Both the position numbers and the translations under genes were made by a program. From Podospora comata (taxonomy: Eukaryota > Ascomycota > Sordariomycetes > Sordariales > Podosporaceae): a stretch of 64,000 nucleotides of DNA. The DNA is taken from NCBI GenBank assembly GCA_017354895.1, contig CP071496.1:310001-374000 (forward strand). Reading direction: 5' to 3'. A model generated the notes under the pieces. That model was not told the origin of the DNA. It did not search any database and saw only the letters and a program-made list of their open reading frames with translations. Positions 9,905-22,367 of the stretch are shown one piece after another. How positions within the stretch are numbered: the stretch's first letter is position 1; each line of letters opens with the position of its first letter.

Positions 9905-12900
9905 ATGTCCTCGCCAGAGCTGGTCGAAAGAGTGTTTCCCATCCGCCTATCTATTCTTGAGAACTCGCCATATCTGCGAAATAGTGATAGTATGTGTTCC
10001 TTCCACCCCTGCGACGTCAATCATGCTGACTCAAAGTGCTCAGCTGCTGGAGTTGCTCTCTCAGTTGTTCCTGTTCAGGCAGAAGATGACCATTCTGTGA
10101 TTGATGTGGAAGCCCAGGTGGCAGCCCCCGATGGGCTTGTCCCAGAGCCAGATCCTCAAGCACCGTTGATAACACCCGAAGCTGTTATCGAACATGGCCC
10201 TGACGAGGCATTGAGATCATCGAATCTTTCGGTGACGGACAGATTTGAGTACACCGTCATGAACGACGGGTCACACGGTGTCTTTCAGGGCACACGACGA
10301 GTTGTCACCCGTTGCGAAGATGAGTTGATCCACATCCCCGGAGCGATTCAATCGCATGGTATGCTCGTGGCTCTGAAGCGGCGAGCAGAAGGAGTCTACA
10401 TTCCCCGGATTGTGAGCGAAAACTCGTTTCAAGTCTGCCACTTTCACCCTGCCGAGATCTTTGCCCTCGACAGCTTCAACAAGGTGGTACCGACATACCA
10501 GCGACCACTGTTTAATACCCAGCTAAGAAGTGTGAGAACCACGTACGAGATCACGAGGAAAGAGCAAGAACCTGTGGTATTCGACTTTTCCTTTAGCGAT
10601 CCCGAAGGACTTATTATTCCATGCTGGTGCGCTGTTCACTACCTTGGAGGCGAAGTCGACTTGTACATTTGCGAATTTGAGTTGCAGGACAACGCATTGC
10701 ACCCCATGGCCCATTACTGGCAGGCCGATGTGCCGCCAAATCCCATCGACACTCTAGGAAGCGACCACATGGATCTTGCCACTGTCTCAAGCATGCAGAC
10801 TCGCAGTCAACCTGTCATTTCCAGTCCAGACGCCCTGTGTGGCGGTCTTGGCCCCAATGCATCGTCGGTCGAGGTCGTCAGCGTGGCAACCAAGATTCAA
10901 AAACAATTCTCGGCCGCAAAATCGGTTCCCCAGTTGCTGGATTCTATTGTCGGCGTGGTTAAGGAACTCTCAAGGTTCAATCGGGTCATGGTGTACGAGT
11001 TTGACCAAGACTTCAACGGCACAGTCGTCGCCGAGCTCATGGATCCCGCCACAAGTCGTGATGTTTACCGTGGTTTGCACTTTCCACACACAGATATCCC
11101 ACCTCAAGCACGGCGCCTGTACATGGTCAACAAAGTTCGTGTGCTTTTCGACAGAGCACAGACTACCGCCCGGTTGGTGGGTAGAGACCGGAAAGACATC
11201 GAAACCCCATTGAATCTCTCACACTCGTATCTCCGAGCAATGTCGCCGGTCCATCTCAAATATTTGGAAAATATGGAGGTTCGATCTTCCATGTCTCTGT
11301 CGCTCGAGTCGGAAGGCAAGCTCTGGGGGCTGATCGTTTGCCACTCATATGGACCCACGGCAACGCGTGTACCTTTTACGGTGCGGGAATTGATATATTT
11401 TGTGGGCGTCTCAGCATCGACCTGTTTGGAGAAGCTGCTCAACGCCGACAAGCTTAAAGCTCGGCGCATCATTGAGACACTTCAAGACCAAAAGAGCCCC
11501 AATGAATGCATCACGGCATCGTCGGACGAGCTACTCAAACTCTTCGAGGCCGACTGTGGCTTCCTTGTGGTGGAGGGTGAGGCTAGAACAATTGGGCGAC
11601 TGGCAGCATATGCCGAGGCTGTAACACTGCTCAAGTATTTGTTCTTCCGAAGATCGAGCAGAATACTCGTCTCGAACAACTTTGCCCATGATTTTCAGGA
11701 TCTTCACTATCCAAGCGGCTTCAAGGCAATTGCCGGTGTCTTGTATATCCCATTGTCGGGGACGACGGACGACTGTGTGGTGTTTTATCGTCGAAGTCAG
11801 CTTCGAGAGGTTCACTGGGCAGGGAAGCCATCCCTGGCAGGCAATTTTGGCACGCTGGAACCTCGCAACAGCTTTCAAGAATGGACCCAAGTGGTGGATG
11901 GAACCAGCAAGAACTGGACACCAGAGCAAGGTAGGCACCGCACCATCGTGCCAAGGGACGAGTAACGGACTGACCGGAACTAGCCACCATGGCCACCATG
12001 GCCCAGCTTGTTTACGGCAGCTTTATCAGAGTCTGGCGTGAGAAGGAATCCGCTGTCAAAGAGACAAGGTTGAAGCGTCTGCTTCTGCATGATGCATCAC
12101 ACCAAGGTAAGCGATTCAAGGGAAAAGATTATCCCATCCCAACGCTGACATACACCGACAGTGCGAACACCCCTGAACGCTGTGATCAACTACCTTGAGA
12201 TGGCCCTCGAGAAGCCTCTGGAGGAGAGCACCAAGCAAGCTCTCACGTCGTCCTACACGGCATCCAAGTCCCTCATCTACGTCATAGATGACCTCCTGAA
12301 TTTGACAGGGAGCGCAACTGGGTCGATCCCGCAGCTCTCCAACCTCTTTGATGTGGGTGTCTGCTTGGAGGAGGCCATGGAACCTCTCGAGCGGCTGGCA
12401 AGGGAGAAGGGAATCGAGGTTGTTCTCAAACCCTGCACAGGAGCTGTTCGATTCGTGCGAGGTGACCCATCCAGTCTCCAACGGGCCGTTTCCATACTGG
12501 TCGCCAACGCCATTCAGCATACAGTCAGGGGGCGGGTGTTGGTCGAGTGGACTACAACGTGCAAGAAAATGGAGAGCTGCACGATGCACATTTCGGTCAG
12601 CGACTCGGGCCCCGGTCTCAGCGAACGAGCCCTCGATGACATGTTTCAGGAATTTGAGCAGGTTCCAGACGAAGACTTTGACGAGCTCATGGGCCAGTCG
12701 CTGGCGCCGAGGGACAATGTCCTTCGCGTCGGGGTTGGACTAGCCTTTGTGGCCCGCTATGTCAAACAACGGAACGGGCAGCTGAGAGTGAAGTCAGTCA
12801 AAGGACTTGGCTCAACTTTCATCATCGAGGCGCCCTTTACCGTGGTATCGCGCGCACACTCTCTGGCTGCACGTAGGGACGCATCCCCGCTCCCAGCATT

Positions 12901-14141
12901 GCCCATGCCTGGACGCCCGTCGGTTTTGGGGTCGCTTCCCCCCAAAACACACGACATCACACCGGCAGGATCGTCAGGTGCGGGCCTGGGATCCAAGATG
13001 GGTGCCTCGCCACCCATCGTTGTGCCGACACCAAGCATATCGCCCATGGACACGGCGCGGACGCCGACGACACTTTGCTTTACCGTCCTGATTGCCGATG
13101 ACAACATTATCAATATCCAAATTCTCAACCGTCGCCTGACCAAGTTCGGTCACAAGGTTCTTGTCAGTCGCGATGGCCAAGAGTGTTATAACATGTTTGC
13201 GGCGAATCAAGCTACTACTGATTTTGTCCTGATGGATCTCAACGTGAGTTCCGTTGCATCCTTCCGCACATGCTTGCCTTCTCTAACCAGATACTCGTGA
13301 ACAGATGCCCGTCGTCGACGGTTGGGCTTCAGTTAAGATGATAAGAGACCTCGAAAACGCCAGACCGACCCCATCTCGCGTTGTCCAAGCCTGTGGCCGT
13401 GTCCCTGTCTTTGCCATATCTGGCATGCTCCGGCGTGGAGACGAACAGCGGTACAAGGATGTGGGCTTTGACGGCTGGATGCCCAAGCCCATTGATATGA
13501 AACGACTATCCACCTACTTGACCGGTGCTATCGACGCACCAACACGGAAGCAAGGTGTTTATCAAGAGACACACTTTGCCATGGGCGGGTGGTTTCCCGA
13601 GGAGACTGTCCCACCACTTGTTATGGAGAGGCAGTTGCAGCCGGAAGAGGAAGTCGTTGAGATTGAACATGTTAAGGAAGAGAATCCCGAAGCAGCTTAC
13701 ATTCCTCTTCCTGTGACAGCAATGGAGTCTCCATCAGTGCCGAGGGCTGATGACTCCTTCTTCCCCAGAAAGGATTGGAGCGTACCGCCAGCCAACGAAG
13801 ATGATCATCGGATGGCTTGTCCTCTTCCACTTGAAAAGGATGGTGTTGGCCAGAAAGAAACTCCCCCTCCTGACAGCGCCATCGCCATCCACTCCACCAT
13901 GAATACGCCCGCGGTGGAGGCTAACCCAGAGATTTGGAGCCTGCATCAACCTCAACCACCAACGGACAGCATCGAAGCAGTGCTGGAAGCTGATGAGTGC
14001 CCTCCATCGAGTAAGGGTGCAGCAAAGCCAGTATCTGGCCGAGGTCATGCCCAGACACCGGCAGCGAGATCGCTTCAAGTGGACCCCTTTTCTGAATACT
14101 GCTCGCAGCCAGAGGTATCGTCCCCTGCGAGGACGATTTGA
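9905..14141 (+). CDS. phy: Fungal phytochrome hybrid histidine kinase
   Basis: This red/far-red photoreceptor has the order PAS-GAF-PHY-HisKA-HATPase-REC. Predicted exons are 9905-9989, 10044-11930, 11984-12106, 12162-13243 and 13305-14141 (1337 residues). The biliverdin-linking Cys is C119 in the PAS motif CEDELIHIPGAIQSHG. The GAF domain carries the chromophore-pocket motif PHTDIPPQA (D379) and the LRAMSPVHLKYLENM segment. The H-box SHQVRTPLNA (H697) is rebuilt only by splicing two introns. The kinase has an N-box (NAIQHT), DSGPGL, and a diverged glycine box GVGVGLAF. The receiver has IADDN and phospho-acceptor D1057 in LMDLNMP, and about 205 extra residues follow. Start: the frame is open further upstream, with an ATG at 9797; I chose 9905 because MSS...ERVFPIR fits fungal phytochrome N-termini. 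The first intron (54 nt) is in frame. It signals through the HOG and velvet-linked light pathways in other fungi. Confidence 0.93.
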
Positions 14142-16101
14142 ACAGTCTCATTTCTCTGTTTTCTTTTCCGTTTGTAAAGTAATGATTTGTTTATGCTTTC
14201 TTGTTTGCGCCCTACTCTCTGGCGTTTTGGTAAGGGGTTGGATGTTGAGACGGTCTGGGACAATTTACGATAAGGAACAACATTTCCGGATGATCAATGG
14301 GTGTTTGTTGTTTCGTCATGTATTTCGTGTCTCATTTGTTCTGGATCATCTAGGCGGCATATTGTTCTTCCTGCTGTCAGCCCCTGTCATGGAGCATAAA
14401 TCTCGAGCATTGTTTACAGGCAGCACATTGGAGCAAAGAAACAGCTACAAAGCTTTTGAAATTCTGTTGCGAGGGGAGACGGTGGAGTGAGTTTTGTGGC
14501 AGGTTGTTCAAGTGGGTTTGGATGAGGGTGTGTGTGATGCAATAATAAGTAAATGGTCTTTGATCAAGGAGGTCCTTTTCTACTGAAGAATGTAACCTTT
14601 TCTACTGAAGAATGTAAGTGTTGTTATTGATGGGCATTTGTCTACGTTTTGCCACCTCCATCTTCTTGTATGGTTTTTATGATTAGAATAAGTATCACCA
14701 CACAAGACAAAGGTTGTCTGTCAATCAGAGTCCACACAAACAGAAGACATGGAGCGAAACAGTGCGAAAATTCAATGATGAGGGGGAATATAAAAGCCTA
14801 TAAAAAACAGCTAGTAAATACACAGACAACCACCCTCCCTACCCTTTCTACCACCCGCCCGCCTTTCTCATTTCCCTCCTGCCACTAACAATTCAAGACG
14901 ATTTCACCACCTTTTCTTTCCCTCCCCTGAAATCCATCCAATCCACCCAAACCCCACCATTATAACTTCGTTTGTCGCACCGGCATCTGTTTTCGTACCC
15001 CCTATTTCAAAGCGATTTAACCCCATTGCAAAAACACAAAGTTTGTAATAACAATAAAAAGAGGTGATAAATTCATTCCATAACCCGTTATCTTTTCTCT
15101 CTTTCTCTCTCTTTCATTGCTTTCTTCAACCCATCACATTCTCATCTCCCCCTTACCTTCCCCCCCCCCAAGTTTCCACCTCCAACCAGCTAGAGATGGA
15201 AAAAGCAAAAACAAAACACAAAAACAACTTTTACACAACGACTTGCAACAACCAATACAAACAACACACACCGAAAAACTTTGCAAAAATGAGATGAAAA
15301 GAAAGAGGGGCATGTGTGAAAACCGCGTGTGTGTGTGTGTGTGATATCTCAAGTTCTGAAACAAAACAAAACAACAGATATAAATCGAAAAATCGAAAAT
15401 GAAAAACAAGAACACAAAAATAGTGTATGTGGTATTAAAAGGATCTCCTAGATCCATTGCCTCCCCCGTCGCTACCAACCCCAGTCTTCCGTCCAACGCT
15501 TATTCCACCACCAAACAAAAAGTCAGATAAACAAACACAGCAAAAAGACAAGAAAGGAAAAGTGCGTTTGTTTGAAGATGGGTCAGTCGAAGAAAAAAAA
15601 AGTAAACACCAGAGAAATAGAAAAACAAAAGCAGAGTGAGGACCGACACCCCATGCATGCGAAGCCAACCCAGGACACCGACCCGCACCCATACGCATCC
15701 CAGCTCAAATAAACCATTTACTTCCTTCTCAATGTTTAAAAAGACAAGGGGTGAGAAACAACTACCGAAAAAAGAAAATATGACCGGTTGACTCTGAAAG
15801 AACCCATGGTGTGCTGAGAGTTGCAGAGTAAGAGCGTGATTGTAAATCGCTGCTGCATGTATAAAACCGAATAAACAAAGAGCCTTGAAGAACTGCCGAT
15901 ATCGAGAGAGTATAGACCAGAAGAAAGGCGACCATGGGAATCATGAACCCCAAATGGCTCACTGATCCTGACCAAGACAACCAAGGCTGGTTGAGAGTAC
16001 TCGCGTTGAGAGGGCCTGGATAAAGCACCTCAGCTCGTACATACGACTTTCGCAGGACTCCGGGGCCCTTATGGTGTGTGTTGAATGAGCAGAGCGAGAT
16101 C
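14142..16101. other. Intergenic, AT-rich
   Basis: This is the convergent space between the 3' ends of the phytochrome and LisH genes. It holds 3'-UTR-like AT-rich sequence, a duplicated segment (CTTTTCTACTGAAGAATGTAA, near 14576 and 14598) and a short GT run at 15330-15343. I see no gene. Confidence 0.5.
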
Positions 16102-18762
16102 CTAATCCGCCGTGCCAATCGTGTTCGTCCCGTCGTCCATACCAAAACCTGTACCGCCAAAGTCAAAATTGCCCACACCGTCATCGCCGTTGGCGCCGTC
16201 GTGAAGGAATGAATCAAAGTCGAAATCGGTCAGAACGTCGTTAGACTGCGTGGGGTCGGCAAATCCAAGAGGGTATTCCTGACAAATCGTGTTAGCAGAC
16301 AGAGGGGTGTGTGGAAGATCTAGGGGCCTCTACCATTGCGCCTGTATCCATGTACAAATTGTTGGGGTCCTGATGTTGAGGGGCGGCCACTGGTGGCGCT
16401 TGGGGAGGAGGCTGTTGGACAGCTGGCTGGCCGTTGGGAACCACCGGACCAGCGTTGATGTTCTGGTTCTTTGCAAAGTTGGCCGGGTTCGACGGGGTGA
16501 TGGGCGTCGCTGGTGTTGGCGCCTCCTGCGCATTCTCGTCGCCGGCGGGCGTGGCCGCCGTGTTGTTGAGGTTATTGTTCGTCTTCTTCTGTGCGGTCTT
16601 TTGTTTGTTAGCATCACGTCGGGCCAAAGGGAGGCACAAGTCTGGAATCCAGGAAATAGCGGCCTACCTTGGCCTTGGAATTCTTGGTTTCCTTCTTCTT
16701 CGGCGCAGGCTTATTGGCAGCCTGTGGGGTAGGGGGGGCGGCGGTGCTCACTTGGGGTGACGATGTGGCGTTGCGAGAGTTTGCAGCGTTCGCAGCAGCA
16801 TTGGGCGCCGATGGGGGGCCCATCGTCCGCTGCGCCTGAGTTGGTGTTCCTTGGATCTGAGGAGGTCCTTGGCCGGGGAGTTGTCCGTTAGGCCCGCCTG
16901 AAGCCCACTGCATTCCCGGACCCTGCATGGCCTGCCCCTGGCGCTGCGCCATCATTTGCTGGTGAGCCAGCTGCTGTTGGGGGTTGAACTGCGGGTTCGG
17001 GTGCGAGTTTGGAGGGCGCATGCCGACACCGTTCATCTGCATGTTCATAAACTGCGGGCCTCCGTTGGGAACCATGTTGTTGCCATCCATAAAGGTCATG
17101 GCGTTCGGGGAGCTTCGGGACTGGACTGCTCCGTCGGGAAGGGGAGAGCCGCCCATGTTGGCAGCGTTGTTCATCTGCTGGGCGCGCTTCATCTGCTCGG
17201 GGTTGGGGGAAGCACCGCTTCGGCCTCCTGGCGGGGAAGTGCCCTGCTGGAAGCCTGGGGCATTGGGTCCTGGGGGTCCGCCGGGGGGTCCGTCAGGGCG
17301 AGGCATGTTGTTGGTGCCAAGATCCTGCTCCTGGCGAGCCATCATCAGCCGCTTCTTATTCTGCTGCTCGAGCAGCATCAACTGCATCTGATAGTCCTGC
17401 AACGCATGGTTGCTACCGCCCGTCGCTTGCCCATTGCCTTGGACGGGCCTCATGCCGGCGGCGCCCATGTCGTTGGGATTGTAGTATTGGTTCAGAGTTG
17501 GGGCGTCGGGACCTTGGGGTACCATCGGGGAGCCCTGGCCTTGTGGACCGACGGCGTTTGCCATGGGTTTGTTGGGCATCTGGTTGCCATGGTGCTGTTG
17601 GAGGTTAGCCGAGTACGTGGCAAGAGACTTTGCTTGTACGTGTGGAGAGGCAGAGATGAAGGCCTGGAGCTGGTCAGGATTCAGCTGCGTTGGGTTGATG
17701 CCATTCTGAAGCAATAGTGCTCGTGCTGAATCGGGGCCGTTTCCTACCTGCTGCTGACCCGGCATGCCCTGCGGTCTCCCGTTCGGCATCATGACGCCAG
17801 CTTGGGGATTAAACGGGGCGCCGCCGTCAAGGCGCGGTCTCTTGGATGGGGATGGCGCATTCTCGGCCGACGCTGGCGATCCAGGCCTTACCCGGTTGCC
17901 TTCCATGTCGGAGGGGTCGCGTTGCATCTGGCCGGCGACCTTGTTCTGCTGGAGCATCTGCATCGTTTGAGGGCTATCGGGTTATGGATTAGCACGCTGT
18001 CCCGCAGTGGCAAGTCAAGATGGAAGAGAGGTGCAGAACATACTTTTGGTTGTTGGCCATGGCGGCCCTTTGGAGGTTGTTGCCCGGCTTCACACCCATG
18101 TTCATGGCGGCGCCATTTTGCATGCGCATCATGTGGTTCTGGTACTGCTGCTGATTGTACGCATCGGGACGCATGTTGCGCAGCAGGTTTCGCTGTTCTT
18201 CTTGCTTCATGCGAGATTGTGCCTACATGATCGCGTTAGCCAAGCCTTGGGCAGAAGCCACCTATCACCGTACCTGAGTATGTTGAACATATTGGTTGAC
18301 AATCTGTCCTCCGGGTTGGCCGGGAGTCTTTTGGTGCGAGAACATGGTCCAGAAGAGAGAGAACCAGTCAAACAAGAAGCAACTCTCGTTGACATGCACG
18401 GGCACGTTAGGCGCGGGCAGGTCGTCTGGTCGCTTATCGAGGAGGTCCTTCGAGTCTGTGTCCATGGGGTCGTCGCCGAGACCGTTGCTATGCCCCGGAC
18501 TTTGCTTCTTGACGTTGATGTCGCTGTCGGCGTTGAGGACAGCACGAGCGCATTCCCACATGCCAGAGCGGATGAAGTACTCGTAGATGTATGTGTTGAG
18601 CAGCGTCCTGTGCTGGTCAGAGCCATGGCGTTGGGCGACTTGGGGCGCGAGGCCGCCATTGTTCATCATGCCCATGGGAGCGTTGACCGGGCCGCCCATG
18701 CTTGCCATGCCTGCCATGCCTGCCATGCCTGCCATGCCTGCCATGCCTGCCATGTTGTTCAT
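16102..18762 (-). CDS. somA: SomA/Flo8-like LisH-domain transcriptional regulator
   Basis: This 804-residue protein matches fungal Flo8/SomA (Som1), a nuclear cofactor downstream of cAMP-PKA that controls adhesion, conidiation and hyphal development. Exons are 18762-18274, 18222-18044, 17973-16668, 16597-16334 and 16278-16102. The LisH motif (TLLNTYIYEYFIRSGMW) is at about residues 53-70 and is followed by a conserved region with FDWFSLFWTMF. The middle is rich in Gln, Pro, Asn, Met and Gly, typical of disordered coactivators. The C-terminus (FDFDSFLHDG...FGMDD) matches the acidic end of this family. The N-terminus has five Met-Ala-Gly units plus one Met-Ala-Ser. The start at 18762 is the first ATG of the repeat-bearing frame. 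It is flanked by a long, gene-free upstream region, common for this regulator class. Confidence 0.88.
18700..18753 (-). repeat. Coding 9-bp tandem repeat (Met-Ala-Gly)
   Basis: On the minus strand, five perfect 9-mers ATGGCAGGC and one variant (ATGGCAAGC) lie in frame right after the start codon of the LisH gene. Each unit carries an ATG, so a change in repeat number keeps the frame and leaves several possible start codons. Confidence 0.95.
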
Positions 18763-21700
18763 AGTTCAGGCGGGAGGGAGAGCAGACCTGGTGTCTGCTC
18801 GGGTCGGGTAGCGTGTTTTTCGCGTAGCTTGTGGTGACGTGAAGAAAATGAGGGTGCGATATCGCCGGGTGGATATGACTAGGTAGGTGGCTGCTGCTGC
18901 GGGTGAAGGTGCAAGCGGTTGATCCGAGATGCAAATTGAATGTCTCGGTCGCCACCTGTGGCACGCGGTGCGCTTAGACCCGGCAGGCGGTGGGCGTCTC
19001 GGGGATTGAAGACGTGGGAGCGGAAGCCAGTTCGGAGGTGTTTCGGAAGCGGAGGAAGCAGACGAACTGCAGACGAACTGCAGACGTGACACGGTCGGGG
19101 ACAAGTGCTGCGACCTTAACGCAACGATCGCGATGGAGCAGCAGACCGTGACCGACAACAGACTCAGCCAGAGATCGGGGAGGGGAGGGGGCTGGGCCAC
19201 AAAGAGGTTCTGGCAGCTGGTGGGCGCTGGAGGCGGTGGTGGTGGTGGTTGGTTGTGGAAGGGGTTGAAGGAGAAGAGGTTGGTTTGAGTTATGGGGTCA
19301 GGGTCGTTGGAGTCGCGCTGGTGGTGGTAGTGGTTCGGCGGCGGCGGTGCTGTTCTGGTGGTCGGCGCAAGGCAATTGTCGTCCTCAGTGGCTCACCCGC
19401 GACTGCTGGGCCAATGCGGCTGGATGGGATATGTCGGCGCGGCGACACGGAGACCATCAAAGTGACATGGCTCGGGGGAAGATAGATGTTGGAGGAATCG
19501 GCGAGCAGGGACCAGTGCGGTATGGGGTAGGGCAGCCGGAGAGGAAGAGAGGAGGATGGGGAATGGGGGTTGGGAATTTTGAATTTTCGGCGTCGCTTGA
19601 GCGCAATGGGGGGGGGAGAGCACAAGAGCAAGCAAGGTGATTGGGGATGGTCCTGTCACACTCTCCTGGGACGAAGCCTCTGCACTGCGCAGTTTCTAGC
19701 ACGCCCTGGCCTGGCTGCCCGCGTATTTTTGATACCAGACATCACGGCTGCCTTGGCATTCGGGCGAATGAGGCACTCATGCATCATGGTCAGGCAGCTA
19801 TTGCAGTAACGAGGCCTTGGCCCTCGATTAGCCTCGCTCGCCTGTCATCAATCGTCAAGATTCCAATTCTCTTCCAGGTTGTTGGTTATGGTTGGCCCCA
19901 GCACCCAGCAGAGCAGTTGGAAAATGCAGCTTTGGGCAGCCTCATAACGCATCGGCCAACGGCCAGTCTGGATGAGCTTCAATGTAAACTAACTGCCGTT
20001 GGCTGCCCTCCTCCGAAAGGGTTGGTGAACAGGAGCGTTGACATTGCCAGCAGCGAGCAGAGACAATGGCATCACACGGGGAAGGCTGGAAGTTCGTCGG
20101 CAGCCAGCGCCGAAAAAACCTCCTGACATCAGCGGGATCACGGCACGCAATATCGGTGCCACGTTTAGCAGGGATTTGTCAGGTCCTGGTTGGCAGCAAT
20201 CACTGTTGGGCATCTTTGGTTGTGCTGCCTCGCTGTCGCTGCCATCACCACAGTCCGTGGACCCCTTGGCCACGGCCCGTTGATTTAAGCTTCAGCGGGC
20301 GCCAGATCCACGCTAAATTAAAATCGATTCTTGAAGGATGCAGTTATGCAGATAAAAATCATCGAGACGGCCCGTTGCAGCTGGCGTGTCGATCCCGATC
20401 CCGTGACTTGTTGTCCTTTTCCTCTTTCCGCTTGGCATTGATTTGAACATCTGACAGCGGCTGGCCCAGCGCCTTCATCGGCCGTCGGCAGCGTCTCCCT
20501 TTCAGTTGCAGACCTGAAGAATCATCAGGGTCATTACAAGGGGGCGTCCATGGTAAGCTGTACCTTGCATTAGCCCACTGCTGTGGTTGACCGCTCCCCA
20601 CGGCCTGGGTCAGCCCAGAGCGTGTGCATTTTCCAGCTTGGTTTACGGAGTACATATATGAACCATCTTTCCACTCCCGGGAATCAGTCCATGACCCATC
20701 CGGCACTTCACTTCTTGGGGGGGGGGAGTAACAAGCAGGCAATGCCCGCCTGGCAAATGGCAAAAATGCGGGGGAATTTCCATCCCTCCCGCTGTGATCG
20801 ACAACGCCATGGACAGAGAAAACCTGGGGAAACCTCCACCACAGAATCACCCTGTGGTGTGACTATTTGAAACGACATTCGTTGCTAGAGGGAATATTAT
20901 CGAACTCGCAAACTTTTACCTCAAAATCACCAAACCGGTGGGCGCAGTCAGGTGAAAACAATCACGGGGTCCAAAATTACCTGAGCTTTGCTTATCTCTG
21001 GGACTGATAACGCGGCTTATGGGTGTCCATGCAATTAACGGGTCTCTCACTCCACCTTGATGCATAATCAAGGTCTCTCTCACAACCTACCTATACCAAG
21101 GCAGGCCGCCTCAGACATCTGGAAAAAGAAGTATTCGTTTCATATTTTAGATATGATGCAGCTATTGAACCGCAGAAAGTGGCAAGAACCGCATGCCAAC
21201 CTGGCACCCAACATTCGGATCACCAGTGTTTCAGCTCCCCCCAGTGGCCTCTGTCAGCATACTGCGGCCCCAGTGCAATGCGGAATCTCTCAAAATTTAT
21301 GTTCTGATCTTCAGGAACAGCAAAAATTACTCCAATCGACCAGTCACAATCCAAGAGACAATTACATCACAGATTTTGTCTCCGAGGCCAATGACCCCTG
21401 ACCCCTGGAGCCCGTCTTCCGTCCGTCTTGCCGGCGAACCACTCGTATCCTCCGCCACATAGTGACACAGACACCTGCAATATTATATCATCAACTGAGT
21501 CTGGTGGTAATAGCACTTATCTTTGGCTTTCAGTGCCTCCCACTTCTTAAGCTCGGCAGCATTGACTCCTCAGACCGCGGTACTTTGTTCTCTCACAGAG
21601 CAGCTAGCCAGATGTTCAAGATCATCCGAGAGGCTAAATGCAGGTAGCCGGGCCTGCGAGGTGTAAGGGAGAGTGGCAAGACAAATACATTGTCTCCAAA

Positions 21701-22121
21701 CATCGCATCATCTCTCGATGAGGTAATTTGCACTTGTTGAGTTCAGCACCTTGAAGCTCTCATGGCCGACTTTGCTTCACCAGTCATAGCATACCCATTT
21801 CTCACGACTTTCTCTCACACCTTCAGTATGTCTGATCCATACTGGCAGACAAGAATACTGACAAGGAACTTGAAGAAGGAAGAAAAGATATTTTCTGTAG
21901 CACTTGGCCTTTGCTGTTTGCTACCAACCCCCACCCACCCATACTCGTCCTCATCCAACCTCTCAACTCACTAGGTAGCTGCCAGATGACCCAGCTGCTC
22001 TTTGACTTCACATTTTCAACGCCTTCCACTTCTCCGCTTCCGCCTCTTGATATACGAAAAGGTCGCATACGAACCGCACATAAGCTGAGAACATCGCACT
22101 ACACAGTTGCGGTAAGAATTG
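18763..22121. other. Gene-poor interval upstream of the LisH gene
   Basis: These 3.4 kb contain no supported gene. The first 0.9 kb is GC-rich with short repeats (GCAGACGAACT units near 19060-19090) and probably holds the promoter and leader of the LisH regulator. Further right the sequence has isolated open frames without similarity or intron signals. Confidence 0.45.
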
Positions 22122-22367
22122 TTAGTCCACTGATAGCTTCGAGCAACAGGAGTGCATGATATTCTTGGCTCTTACTATCTCTTGATCGGCTCCCCCGTCT
22201 TTTCTTGAATCCCAGCCTTTTTGTGACGCCCAGGCGTCGAGGTCCTCCACCTCGTCAAGCTCTCGTGCCCACTCCAGTATCATATTTCGATATTTCTCCT
22301 TTTGATCGAGATGATACTCGATCATAGCGTCGCTGAGGCTGTTGAACTGGGTTTGTGTGAGTGTCAT
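22122..22367 (-). CDS. Doubtful small protein or gene fragment
   Basis: From the ATG at 22367 the frame encodes 81 residues rich in charged and helical segments (for example EKYRNMILEWARELDEVEDLD). The same frame is open upstream to about 22520 without an ATG, which would add roughly 50 plausible residues (FTLTNKPPVQFLRKIQGEPY). It may therefore be the last exon of a longer or decayed gene. I do not recognise the family. It lies in the gene-poor interval, 0.8 kb from a pseudogene relic. Confidence 0.3.
   Translation of the reverse strand: MTLTQTQFNSLSDAMIEYHLDQKEKYRNMILEWARELDEVEDLDAWASQKGWDSRKDGGADQEIVRAKNIMHSCCSKLSVD

Noticed and set aside
16956-17717. 253-codon plus-strand frame inside the LisH gene
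   Set aside because: It is a shadow of the Gln/Pro/Gly-rich exon on the other strand, which has clear family features.
19641-20126. 161-codon plus-strand frame in the gene-poor block
   Set aside because: No similarity or intron signals; composition looks non-coding.
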